Shown here: piece after piece, positions 55,501-64,000 of the stretch
How the letters are laid out: each line of letters opens with the position of its first letter
Numbering within the stretch: the stretch's first letter is position 1
DNA from: Syncephalastrum monosporum B8922
Taxonomy: Eukaryota; Mucoromycota; Mucoromycetes; Mucorales; Syncephalastraceae
Reading direction: 5' to 3'
DNA length: 64,000 nt
Assembly: GCA_000697355.1 (NCBI GenBank)
Contig: JNEN01000833.1
Span: 248,001 to 312,000 of the forward strand
The notes under the pieces: generated by a model
What the model was told of the DNA's origin: nothing
The model's input: only the letters and a program-made list of their open reading frames with translations
Databases searched by the model: none
Position numbers and translations under genes: made by a program

Positions 55501-57562
55501 ATGCCAGTCCAGTCAGCTGTTGCAGAGCAAACGGCTCACCCAACCTCTTCCTCTCCCGCAGAACCGAGCTCTTCTTCCAACCTCATAACACCGCATGACC
55601 CTCCTCAGCCAGACGAGAATCCCTCTTCAGCCGCTCCCACTCCTGCTGCCGCACCAAACACCACCAACACCACCAACACCAGCAGTAGCTCTCCCTCCTC
55701 CAAACCTTCCGTCGATAAAAATGAAGAGTATGTCTTTGTAGCTTTCGTATCTAGTTTTCTGACCGTGGCTTCTTCTTAGCTATCAGCATGTGTCCAAAAC
55801 GCTGACGGTGCTGCGACACCAGCTGAAGCAAGCCACTCAAGACATCGACACTCTCCACACCCTGAAACGCAAAGCAATGGAGAACCCATATGAATTCTTG
55901 GAACAGCTGAAAAGCAAAGTATGTCCGAAAGTGTATCATCTAAGAATCATCATTTGCTGACATGAGGATGTGCACCAGAAAACTCGTCGGCAGGTGCCCC
56001 GACTCCAAAAGATTGTCAGCACACCCATCATTGATTGGTCGAAATACCGGTTGCTACCAGACGAGAAGGTCCAAGAGCAGTCAGGTAAATGAGTAACACT
56101 GCCCGCACGGTTCGATAGCTGACTCTCTCGTGCTAGCCGCTCTGGAGGCCTTGTCGCGTCGCTATGCAAATACAGCCAGAGGGCCCTTTCGCGTAAGTCA
56201 TGCATAGATACCAGGATGAGTCGAGGGTTGACATGGGGATACGGCAGGGTATATTGGATACACGGAGCTCCTCCGACGTCGGTGGCCTGTCAGTCGCTGC
56301 TCGGGGCCTTCAGCGCGAACTATCGAGGACAGCGCAGACCGTGGGCCAGATGCCTTCACGCGCCGGTTCCGTATCGGATGGATCCGACAGAGAGTCAGAC
56401 GACGGGGATGCGAGCAGCCTATCCGGCAAAGGAAAAGGCAAGCGGCGCACGTCGGTGGCGCAGACGGGTGCGGCGGACTCGCGGGCAACGAGTCCTGCTT
56501 TACCCTCCCCCGCACCCGTACAGACCATGCTGCCGCCGCCGCCCAAGCCGCTCGGACTGGTCGCGATCGACGAGAACGGATATCAGTCCCTTCCCAATGC
56601 GAACGAAGAAGCAAGGCCGGCTACGTTCAATCAACCTTGGACGGACGAGGAACAGGTAGCGTACAATTTGGAAGTGACACTTGCTCTGTCCGCGACTCAC
56701 AACGTGCATTAGCGACGACTGGAAGAACTTCTCATTGAATTCCCAGACGAACCTGTCCAGGCCCAACGGTTCAACAAGATTGCCAATGCGCTCGGTACTC
56801 GCTCCGCCAGACAGGTCGGCAGCCGTGTGCAAAAGTATTTTATCAAGCTTGCCAAGATGGGTCTCCCTGTGCCGGGCAAGTTGAGCAGCCGTCCGCCCTC
56901 CACCAACAAAGGAAGCAGTCGTGGTGGCGGCACTAGCAATCGAGCCAAGGTAAAACGAGGTGGTAGCACGCCGCGCCCGACCGCCCGACCGCCCATGCAA
57001 CGCACGTCTGGTGTCGGCTACAACGCCATCGTATCTGGCGGTATCACGACTTCGAGGTATGCTCTCAACATTCACTTGTGATTATGCCCGTCCACTGATG
57101 TGTTACCTATAGAATCTCGGGTGCGCATTACCTGACTGCCCAGGCACCTCCCTCAGCGCTCATGTCGGACGACGAAGAGGGTGCTGACTTGAAGGAGGTC
57201 ATGATTCAGGCTGCTCAACCGGGCGAACATTTTGAATCGGCAGAACAGGCATTCTTGCCTGACGCATACTCGGTAAGACAGTCTACGACACAAGGATAAA
57301 GGGCGATCATACTTATGGAAGGGAATAGTGCGATAATTGTGGTGTGGATCCGATCCGAGGCACACGCTACAAGTGCCGCGTGTGTGAAGAGATCGACCTG
57401 TGCGAGGCGTGCTACAAACTTGGCACGTTCGCTAATGACAAGCATACCCCGGAGCATCCTTTTGAAGAGATCAAGCAAGTAGAACCATCGGCGCCGTCGT
57501 ATGCCGACGACGATTATGTGACACCCAATTTGGGAGGCGAGTACAGCTATCTGGGCTTCTAA
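55501..57562 (+). CDS. ZZZ3-like SANT/Myb and ZZ zinc finger protein
   Basis: Homologue of ZZZ3, the ATAC histone-acetyltransferase complex reader. About eight exons. A Ser/Thr/Pro-rich start ([10 protein letters not shown]) is followed by helical [20 protein letters not shown], then [22 protein letters not shown], then a disordered acidic/Ser region. The SANT/Myb domain begins [20 protein letters not shown] and runs to [23 protein letters not shown], a very close match to ZZZ3. The C-terminal ZZ finger is CDNCG...YKCRVC...DLCEACY...[10 protein letters not shown], and the protein ends GEYSYLGF. In animals the ZZ domain binds the histone H3 tail. The nuclear role here is inferred. Exon borders around 56190-56205 and 57295-57330 are the less certain ones. 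Confidence 0.88.
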
Positions 57563-57765
57563 GTGCATTGTAAATAGACATATAGTATAGCGTAATCATG
57601 CAATAGAATGATGATATACCAATTCATGAATCATTCTGGCAAAAATCAACAACAGCAAAACACGGAGACCAGAAATACACGAGATTGAACACACATGACA
57701 ACATGGAATGCTTTAACCGGGATGGAGTTTGTTTTATTTACGTACAAGCGAGCGAGTAAGTAGGT

Positions 57766-58332
57766 TTACTCCTGCTCAATGACGTTGCGCTCGGAAACGT
57801 AGATACCGTCCAAGAACTTACGGATATCCTTGTTCTTGACGCGGCACATCTGCTGAACATCGGCAGCGGACTGGGAGACGGCCTCGAGGTCGTTGCCGGT
57901 GATGATCAGCTCGTCCTTCTGGGCCTTGGAAGCCTCGCAGGTGACACCCTCGCGCATCTTGACGTGGAAGACGACCTTCTGGCCAAGGAAGTTGCGGATC
58001 TCCAGGGCGTTACCCTCACCGTTGATGATAACGTTGATGGGGAAATGGGCGTAGACGTAGCGCATCTTGTACTGGAAGCCCTTGGTCACACCAGTAACCA
58101 TGTTGTTCACCAGCGAGCGGACAGTGCGGATAGCAGCGACGTGCTTGCGGACACCGTGGTAGACGGTGAACTTGAGCTTGTTCTTGCCCTCGAACTTGAT
58201 CTCGATGTTCAAGTGCTTAAGGTCCTTCTTAAGCTCACCGCGGGGGCCCTTGACGGTGACGAAGCGCGACTTGACGCTGACCTTGACGTTGTCGGGGATG
58301 ATGAGCTCGTCGTCTTTGCAAATGTCCTTCAT
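57766..58332 (-). CDS. RPL9: 60S ribosomal protein L9 (uL6)
   Basis: Cytosolic large-subunit ribosomal protein uL6 (188 aa), located near the sarcin-ricin loop and GTPase centre. A single coding exon from 58332 to 57766. The start MKDICKDDELIIPDNVKVSVK, then VTVKGPRGELKKDLKHLNIE, FTVYHGVRKHVAAIRTVRSLVNNM and HFPINVIINGEGNALEIRNFLG are all family blocks; it ends IYVSERNVIEQE. A likely 5'UTR intron acceptor (TTGACATTAG) sits just upstream of the ATG. Codon use is biased to C-ending codons, as expected of a highly expressed gene. The upstream flank carries a CATC-rich imperfect palindrome. Confidence 0.96.
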   Translation of the reverse strand: MKDICKDDELIIPDNVKVSVKSRFVTVKGPRGELKKDLKHLNIEIKFEGKNKLKFTVYHGVRKHVAAIRTVRSLVNNMVTGVTKGFQYKMRYVYAHFPINVIINGEGNALEIRNFLGQKVVFHVKMREGVTCEASKAQKDELIITGNDLEAVSQSAADVQQMCRVKNKDIRKFLDGIYVSERNVIEQE

Positions 58333-58397
58333 GGCGAGATTCCCTAATGTCAAAAGCCCATTGTCAACCACTCCGTTCTTTTTCTGTTTCGATGCGG

Positions 58398-58486
58398 ATG
58401 CATGCATTCATTCATCCATCCATCCATAAACGAATGCATCCATCCCGTCGCCGGCACGACGAATGCATTCTCGATGGATGGATCGT
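58398..58486. repeat. CATC-rich imperfect inverted repeat upstream of RPL9
   Basis: Left arm ATCCATCCAT...GAATGCAT (about 58420-58439) and right arm GAATGCATTC...GATGGATGGAT (about 58461-58483) are near reverse complements, with an inner CGTCG/CGACG stem around a short loop. It lies about 70-155 bases upstream of the RPL9 start. It could be a promoter element or a cruciform-prone repeat; no function is shown. Confidence 0.5.
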
Positions 58487-59156
58487 TGTATGTAGCAGGT
58501 TGCCCAACTCACCAGGTGCTGGTTAAAAGAGGAAGATTTTTGGTTCACTGGCCCGCTTTCACTTCAAATGCGCTGAGCGGCCATCCATTCTTCGTCTACC
58601 TTATTATTTGAAACCCCGCCTAAAAGTGGGTGAAGGGTACCTGATGCTCTGCTTATGTATGGCTCCTACCGATAACCCACTCTTGGATAAGCATAGGAAC
58701 GATACTTTTCAGAGACTAAAATTGGACATGTCTGAGTATAGGCTTGCGTTTGCGTGAATATCTGGTAGCTGCAGTTGCACAGCAATGTATATTTCGCCCA
58801 CAAGGTACCTGGGGTTTAAAGACGAGGCTAACCTCCAAAGAAACCAGCTACGATATAAGCCCACCACTAGGACTCTATCCAAGAACGCGTATATGTATGC
58901 ATTAGCTTGAGTAGCATATATCCATCTGAGTCGCGTGAACAAACTCGTGTATTCTATCGTGCTCCTTGCAATACTCTGAGGAAGGTCAAGTGTCAGGATA
59001 TGCGATACAATTACACTTGCAGCTTGCAGAATCATTCGCACAAAAGACATTGGCATCTGAAATCATTATTTGTGTACAAAGGGATTCAAAAGGTTTATAT
59101 TTTCAATATACATAAGAATAATGTACATGGTTTTGAAGGGGAAAGAAAAAAGGTTT
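58487..59156. other. Intergenic between RPL9 and sphingolipid methyltransferase
   Basis: About 670 bases: the RPL9 promoter on the left and the 3' flank of the methyltransferase gene on the right. I see no gene here. Confidence 0.4.
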
Positions 59157-60771
59157 TTAACCGCGGGTGGTAGTCCACGCCTTGGGGTTAGTGCGGTTGC
59201 AGATAAGCTTGGCACGGTCAAAGGAGTTGCGGTTCTTGTTCGCAACGATTTGGAAGCAGGTGGCGCTGCCCTGGCGAGCCGAGATGGTCGACCAGGCAAG
59301 GAAGACCTCCCAGACACGGACCCTGTTACACAAACGCACATCCTTCTTTAGTGTTTTGCTTCTCTCAGCCATGAATACCACTTACAGCTTGTCACCGTAC
59401 TTGCCACGGAGGGACTCCTTGTTCTTCATCCAGTTCTCGTACCAGCGGTCCAGAGTAGCAGAGTAGTGCACACCGACGGTGTCGACGTTGTGGATCTCGA
59501 AACCGGCCATCTCAAGCTGGCGAAGATACCAGTACAAGGGGGCTGATGGAAGGCGTAAGCATATGCATGAACATGAACGGAATGTGTTTGGTACTCACTG
59601 GAAGCATCGGCACCGGGGAAGATGTACTTGGCCATGAAAAGACCCCTGTTACAGAGAAAGGCTACAGTCAGCCGACGCAAAAGCGAATGAAGAATGAAGT
59701 GAGATCTTACCAGATGAAGTCCTCGTATTGCCAGGTGGCTCTCAGACCAGCGACTTGCATGTAGAAAAGACCATCATCATCCAGCAGTTCACGGACGTCG
59801 TGCAGGAAAGTTTGGAAACGGCGAATACCGACGTGCTCGGCCATCTCAACGCAGGTGATTTTGTCATACTTTGAATCAGCGGGGAAGTTGCGGAAGTCCA
59901 TGCAGAGAAGTCTGGCCTTGTCCTTGACACCCCATTCCTCGAAACGCTTGTTACCGAATTCGACCTGGTTACGCGAAAGCGACACGCCGGTCGAGTCGGA
60001 ACCATAGTGCTTAGCAGCCCAGCCGGTGAGAGTGCCCCAGCCACAGCCAATGTCGAGGTGCTTCTCGCCCTCCTTGAGGTGGACCTTTTCACAGATAAGA
60101 CGCATCTTGTTTTCTTGGAGCTCCTCGAGGGTCTCGCGCTTGGTGGGGTCGGAGATGATACCGGAGGTGTAGACCATGAGCGGACCGAGGAAACCCTCGT
60201 AGAAATCGTCACCGCGGTCGTAATGATCGCGCACCTGGTTCTCATCCTGCTCACGCGAGTGCCAGAAGGTCTCGGGCAGCCACTGGGTCAGGAAGAACTT
60301 GAACTGGCCGAGGGTGAACTGGAAGGCAGCCCAGTCGTGGCGCATCTCCAGGATCTCGAGCGCGTCGCCGTTGAAGTCAATCTTGCCCTCAAAGTAGGCC
60401 TCAAAGAAGGTTTCCATGGGGATCTTGTTGCGGCCGTAGTACGACTGCTTGAGTTCAGGGTCGTGGATGGTGATGTACTCCTCGATGGGCTTGCCAGGGA
60501 GGGGCACGCTGTTGCGGTAACGCGCGGCATAGCGCGAGGTCAGGTACAGGGTACAGGCCATGATGGGCAGGAAAAGAAGCACGGCCAGGACCAGGAAGGC
60601 CCAGAAGGGCAGGCCCAGGGTGTACTTGATGTAGAACGGCACGCCCAGCGCGACAGCCGCAAAGATGCGGTTGTCAAACGTCTGGTTACCCGCACCCTCC
60701 GCGGGGAGAGTCGCGTTGTGAATGGCTGGCCATTCAGTCGGCTTGAACGTCTTGGTGTCGCTGGCTCCCAT
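59157..60771 (-). CDS. Sphingolipid C9-methyltransferase
   Basis: SAM-dependent methyltransferase of the cyclopropane-fatty-acid-synthase superfamily, fungal sphingolipid C9-methyltransferase type. It adds the C9 methyl branch of the sphingoid base of glucosylceramide, at ER/Golgi membranes. The N-terminus MGASDTKTFKPTEWPAIHNA is followed by two membrane segments (IFAAVALGVPFYIKY and FWAFLVLAVLLFLPIMA). The catalytic part has DHYDRGDDFYEGFLGPLMVYTSG, the SAM motif HLDIGCGWGTL, GVSLSRNQVEFG and CVEMAEHVG. The last three small exons encode GLFMAKYIFPGADAS, APLYWYLRQLELAGFEIHN and VWEVFLAWS, ending WTTTRG. First exon 60771 to about 59711. The long plus-strand frame over it is a shadow of its biased codons. 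Strong call. Confidence 0.93.
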
Positions 60772-62763
60772 CTGAATGAAGCAAACGCGTCAGAATCACA
60801 CATACGACTTGTTCCCACTACTGCATTCTCCATCTCGACGCGTCATTGCAGCGCACGAGTCGAGAAAGGACAGTATAATAGCCCTGATGACTTACCCTTC
60901 GAAGCGACGACAGCAAAGGAGTATAAAGAGAAAGAGAGAGAGAGAGAGGGAGAAGAACCACAGCGGGAAAAAAAAACTCAGAGGCAGTATATATTCTTCT
61001 TTTTGTCTGGGTGTGCGCGTCAGAGCCTTTTTTTTTTTTTTCCTTCTTCTTTGGCGTTGGTGTATGTGTCACAGTCAGAAAACAAGGTTCATATCCGCTG
61101 TACTCCTCTGTTTATCAAACCCTTCTTGCTGCCCTTCCGTCTTTCTCGCTTGTACGCACACACAGACGCGCCTTTATTTTGCACCTTTCTACAGGATGCG
61201 TGCGGGTTGTTGTTCGATTTCCGCGCTTGCCATCTATCTTGTAACCCTTCAGCAGGCCTGGAACCCAGGCAAAGGTACATCTAAAGCGCCGATCCAAATA
61301 CAAATGCACTATCTATTTTCCACTTCTCTCTATTTCCGTTCCTAGACCTGCACTTCCCGTCCCGCTCAATTAAAGACGTTGTTTGTCTACAACCCGGATT
61401 CATGTACGAAGGCGGTGGGAAGATCTCTATCCTTTCCAAAAGATGGAAAATATGTAACCGCCCTATTAAGGTTGTGGCTTAACTTGTGCACCCTGGGCCC
61501 TTTCAAATTTTGTTTGACGGCACCTCAAAGGGCTGCATTCGGAGGCCGCGGGCATTATCTCGTCCCTCCTGTCATGCGATCGTAGATGTACTTTGCAGCA
61601 CAGCAGACTATACTTACTATGCTGTCTTTAAGCGGACCAGACCACTAGCCCGCTACAGAGTGTCTATCAGGGTGCAGAAGTCAAAGCAATACTGCAGCCG
61701 ATTCGCGCCTAGCGAGACCCAATACGTGTACACAGAACATGCGTGCTGACCGACGTACGCCAACTAATAGCATTCGCCACCAGAGACGAGTTTCTGCTTA
61801 TTCGGACATGACGATATTCTGGATGAGATAACCCGCTATTTATATCCATATCTCCCATGCCCTTCAGAAATGCTGGACACGATTCATTCATTTGTCGAAT
61901 ACTTTTGGTCCAATGGCTTATCATTGTGATTGGGCGCTAGCGGTCTTCTTGGTATGTATAACGAAAGTGTTTATTGACAGATTACAAAAAAAAGAGGCTT
62001 ATAGCTTTTTCTTGGCAAGTGCTACATCTGTTACTGCGTATACAATTGCTGTGTGGTCCTGTCGTGCAGCGAAATGCGCCTCTTTGCACAAAATGGATGA
62101 TGTTGATAGTTAACCTTATTCTTTGTGTTTCACAGTTCGATGCGTTCTTTGCATCATATACTGTATGCTTATTTTAGCAGCGTCCCATAAAACAAGTGGT
62201 GAGTTTCAAGTTGATGACCTATATTTGATCAGGGAAGTTGACCCAGAGGATGGGTAATTTCTTGTGTTGTGAAGTGTCACAACTGACTACTGCTACTTGT
62301 TGCGTAATTTGTACTTCTCGTATCGATGCGAGCCTGCTAACATACTTATTGAGCGAGATCACACGCTCCTTGTACGCTAATCCATTACAGTATATGGAGG
62401 CCTAATGTGAGATTGCTGTTGTTTTTGTATGATATGGAGATGCATAAGCAAGTCTGTAACTCTATGTCTGTTCAATGAAGACTATCTCGCGTATAAAGTA
62501 GGTTTGCTTGTGCTATTTTGAGCACAGTGATCATTGATGATGTGCGCAGCTGTGGCAGTAGGTCCACTGCAGGCTGGATGATTAGTTAGAGAGCTAGTTG
62601 ATAGTCTTTCAGTTCGGGTTATGTAGCGCCACGTGCATAAGAGCCACAGTTGAAAGGACTATGCAGTGGGAAGATGGGTCGAGGTGAAAACATCGGAGTT
62701 TATGACGCCGCGTAATGCGCGCGAGGAAGCAGAAGGGCTCTTTTCCATTACTGTTTGATCACC
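60772..62763. other. Intergenic, 2 kb
   Basis: The left part (60772-61350) is the methyltransferase promoter/leader, with a (GA)n run near 60930-60949 and pyrimidine-rich stretches. The remainder holds no gene I can support. A hydrophobic frame at 61913-62113 (MAYHCDWALAVFLV...) is short and unplaced. No RNA gene or repeat recognised. Confidence 0.4.
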
Positions 62764-63769
62764 ATGTCGGGCACGAACGCGTACATGGTTGCCAGTCTTC
62801 TTGAGAAGGTAGCGTTGTGTTTTAGCAGTACCGGGAAGCTAACGATTACCCAAGATGGGCAGCGAGGACAGAGATTTTCGCTACATGGCCCTGAATGACT
62901 TGACGAATGAGCTCCAGAAAGAAACGTTTGTAAACATGGATTCTATCATTGAAGGCAAAGTCGTACGTGCTGTCCTCAAGCTGATGGGTGACACGAGTGG
63001 CGAGGTGCAGAACTTGACCGTCAAATGGTATGCCTCCCTCTACTTCCACAAGACACCCTTCCTTACCATTTTTTTTTCTCACGTACAGTCTCGGTCCGCT
63101 TGTCAAGCAAATATCCGAAGAACAAACGATAGAAATTGTCAACCACCTGATCTCCCTGGCTGCTGTCAAGAACCAGGAAGAGTTGCGTGGTATCGCTGCT
63201 ATGGGTAAGGGGGAACTTTTGAGACTAGTCTGAAGCTCATCATACTCATCCTACTCTGTCTGTCTAAGGCTTGAAGACCGTCATTGCCGAGGCTGACCCC
63301 GACGTTGGCTCGAATATCTGCTCTCTGGGACTCGGTCGTCTGCTGGAAATGGCCAAGGATGTAAGACACATACGCATACACATATAGATGTATATATGGG
63401 ACTTATGTGGAGAGTCACTGATATCAAACCTTCATACGATGGGGAATAGGGTACCTATGAAATGCAGATGGACACCCTCGATATTCTTGCAGAAATCTTT
63501 GCTCGTTTTGGCGCCCAGCTCGATGCCGACAAGCAACAACAGATCCAGGCCACACTGCTTCCACTCTTGGACCACGTGCGCGCCGCCATTCGCAAGCGGG
63601 TCACGACGGCTATTGGATTCTTTGTTGTCCATATCAATGATGCCTTGTTCTTCCAGCTCATCGACTTTTTGATTTCTCGTCTCCAAACCTCAAATGTCTC
63701 CAGCGAAAAAGCTCGCACGCTCATCCAGTGCTGCGGTGTCTTGAGGTAGTCATTTAATTGAGCACACGA

Positions 63770-63806
<37 letters not shown>

Positions 63807-64000
63807 ACCCAGTGTTTGTTCTTTCTAGCCGATACAGTACGGTCCGCCTCGGAGATGCGTTGGGGAAGCTCATGCCCATCATCCTGCAATACACAACGGA
63901 AGCCGACGAGGATGACGAGCTGCGTGAAATCTGCCTTCAGTCACTCGAGTCGTTTGTCGTTCGCTGCTCAAGCGATATCGAGCCGTATTTGAAACGCATT
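62764..64000 (+). CDS. CAND1: CAND1 (cullin-associated NEDD8-dissociated protein), 3' truncated
   Basis: N-terminal part of CAND1/TIP120, a HEAT-repeat exchange factor that strips and swaps substrate receptors on cullin-RING ligases. Exons: 62764-62808, 62855-63027 and about four more, running past the window end. The start MSGTNAYMVASLLEK joins MGSEDRDFRYMALNDLTNELQ, EVQNLTVKCLGPLVKQI, GLKTVIAEADPDVG and MDTLDILAEIFARFGA. Then come IRKRVTTAIGFFVVHINDALF and, after an intron with a 32-base A tract, RYSTVRLGDALGKLMPII. These are the first HEAT repeats of CAND1 in order. The C-terminal cullin-binding half lies outside the window. Confidence 0.9.
63773..63804. repeat. Poly(A) tract of 32 in CAND1 intron
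   Basis: Uninterrupted run of 32 A residues between donor GGTAGT (63746) and acceptor TTTCTAG of a CAND1 intron. Long enough to be length-unstable or a sequencing/assembly weak point. No target-site duplication was seen that would mark a retroposed tail. Confidence 0.9.

Noticed and set aside
60007..61284. Plus-strand open frame of 425 codons opposite the sphingolipid methyltransferase
   Set aside because: It is the antisense of a strongly codon-biased gene; its composition is low-complexity Leu/Glu/Val and the minus strand has the complete conserved enzyme.
1..64000. CRISPR arrays, prokaryotic operons, tRNA or rRNA genes
   Set aside because: No regularly spaced direct repeats, no GGTTCGAATCC-type B box in a cloverleaf context, and gene structure is clearly spliced and eukaryotic.

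Overview
The window looks like nuclear DNA of a filamentous early-diverging fungus, most likely Mucoromycota and probably Mucorales. It is gene-dense. Introns are short (about 45-70 bases), with GTANGT-like donors and CTAAC/CTGAC branch sites. Gene content includes a CotH-type surface protein, a carotenoid cleavage oxygenase, a sphingolipid C9-methyltransferase, RUS, PRCC, RalGAP-beta, ZZZ3 and CAND1. No tRNA, rRNA, CRISPR array or intact transposon was recognised. Nearly all genes had to be read by joining exons by eye, so exon borders are inferred from splice signals plus protein continuity.

Layout: 1-6.2 kb holds a 5'-truncated FAD amine oxidase (+) facing three tandem dienelactone-hydrolase-like paralogues (all -) with nearly identical exon lengths. 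7.2-8.0 kb is a Nop6-like ribosome-biogenesis RNA-binding protein. 8.0-12.6 kb is a large minus-strand RalGAP beta subunit, divergent from a heat shock factor at 12.8-14.1 kb. 14.6-16.6 kb is a RUS/DUF647 protein. 17.2-19.6 kb carries a possible tiny membrane protein and a C1-plus-dysferlin/peroxin protein. 19.9-22.5 kb is a coiled-coil protein. 23.9-25.7 kb is Ach1. 26.4-28.0 kb is a membrane-anchored GH5 exo-1,3-beta-glucanase. 29.2-30.4 kb is a 14-3-3 protein. A 57-residue PMP3 microprotein sits at 32.8-33.1 kb.

From 33.2 to 51.4 kb most genes lie on the minus strand: Ski3, a carotenoid oxygenase, a 7TM receptor, an AhpD/CMD-like protein, (Med9 on +), CotH, a Ppn2-like endopolyphosphatase and AP-1 mu. 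From 51.7 kb the plus strand carries PRCC, a Dma1-like FHA-RING ligase and ZZZ3. Then come ribosomal protein uL6 and the sphingolipid C9-methyltransferase on minus, and CAND1 running off the right edge.

Most genes are unrelated housekeeping genes and no operon-like pathway is evident. The one obvious local expansion is the dienelactone hydrolase trio. I did not find a convincing novel system. The points most worth a second look are three GC-AG introns, the hydrolase array (one copy with an extra intron, another with a weak donor), a carotenoid oxygenase that seems to lack two of four iron-ligand histidines, and a protein joining a C1 domain to a peroxin/DysF architecture.
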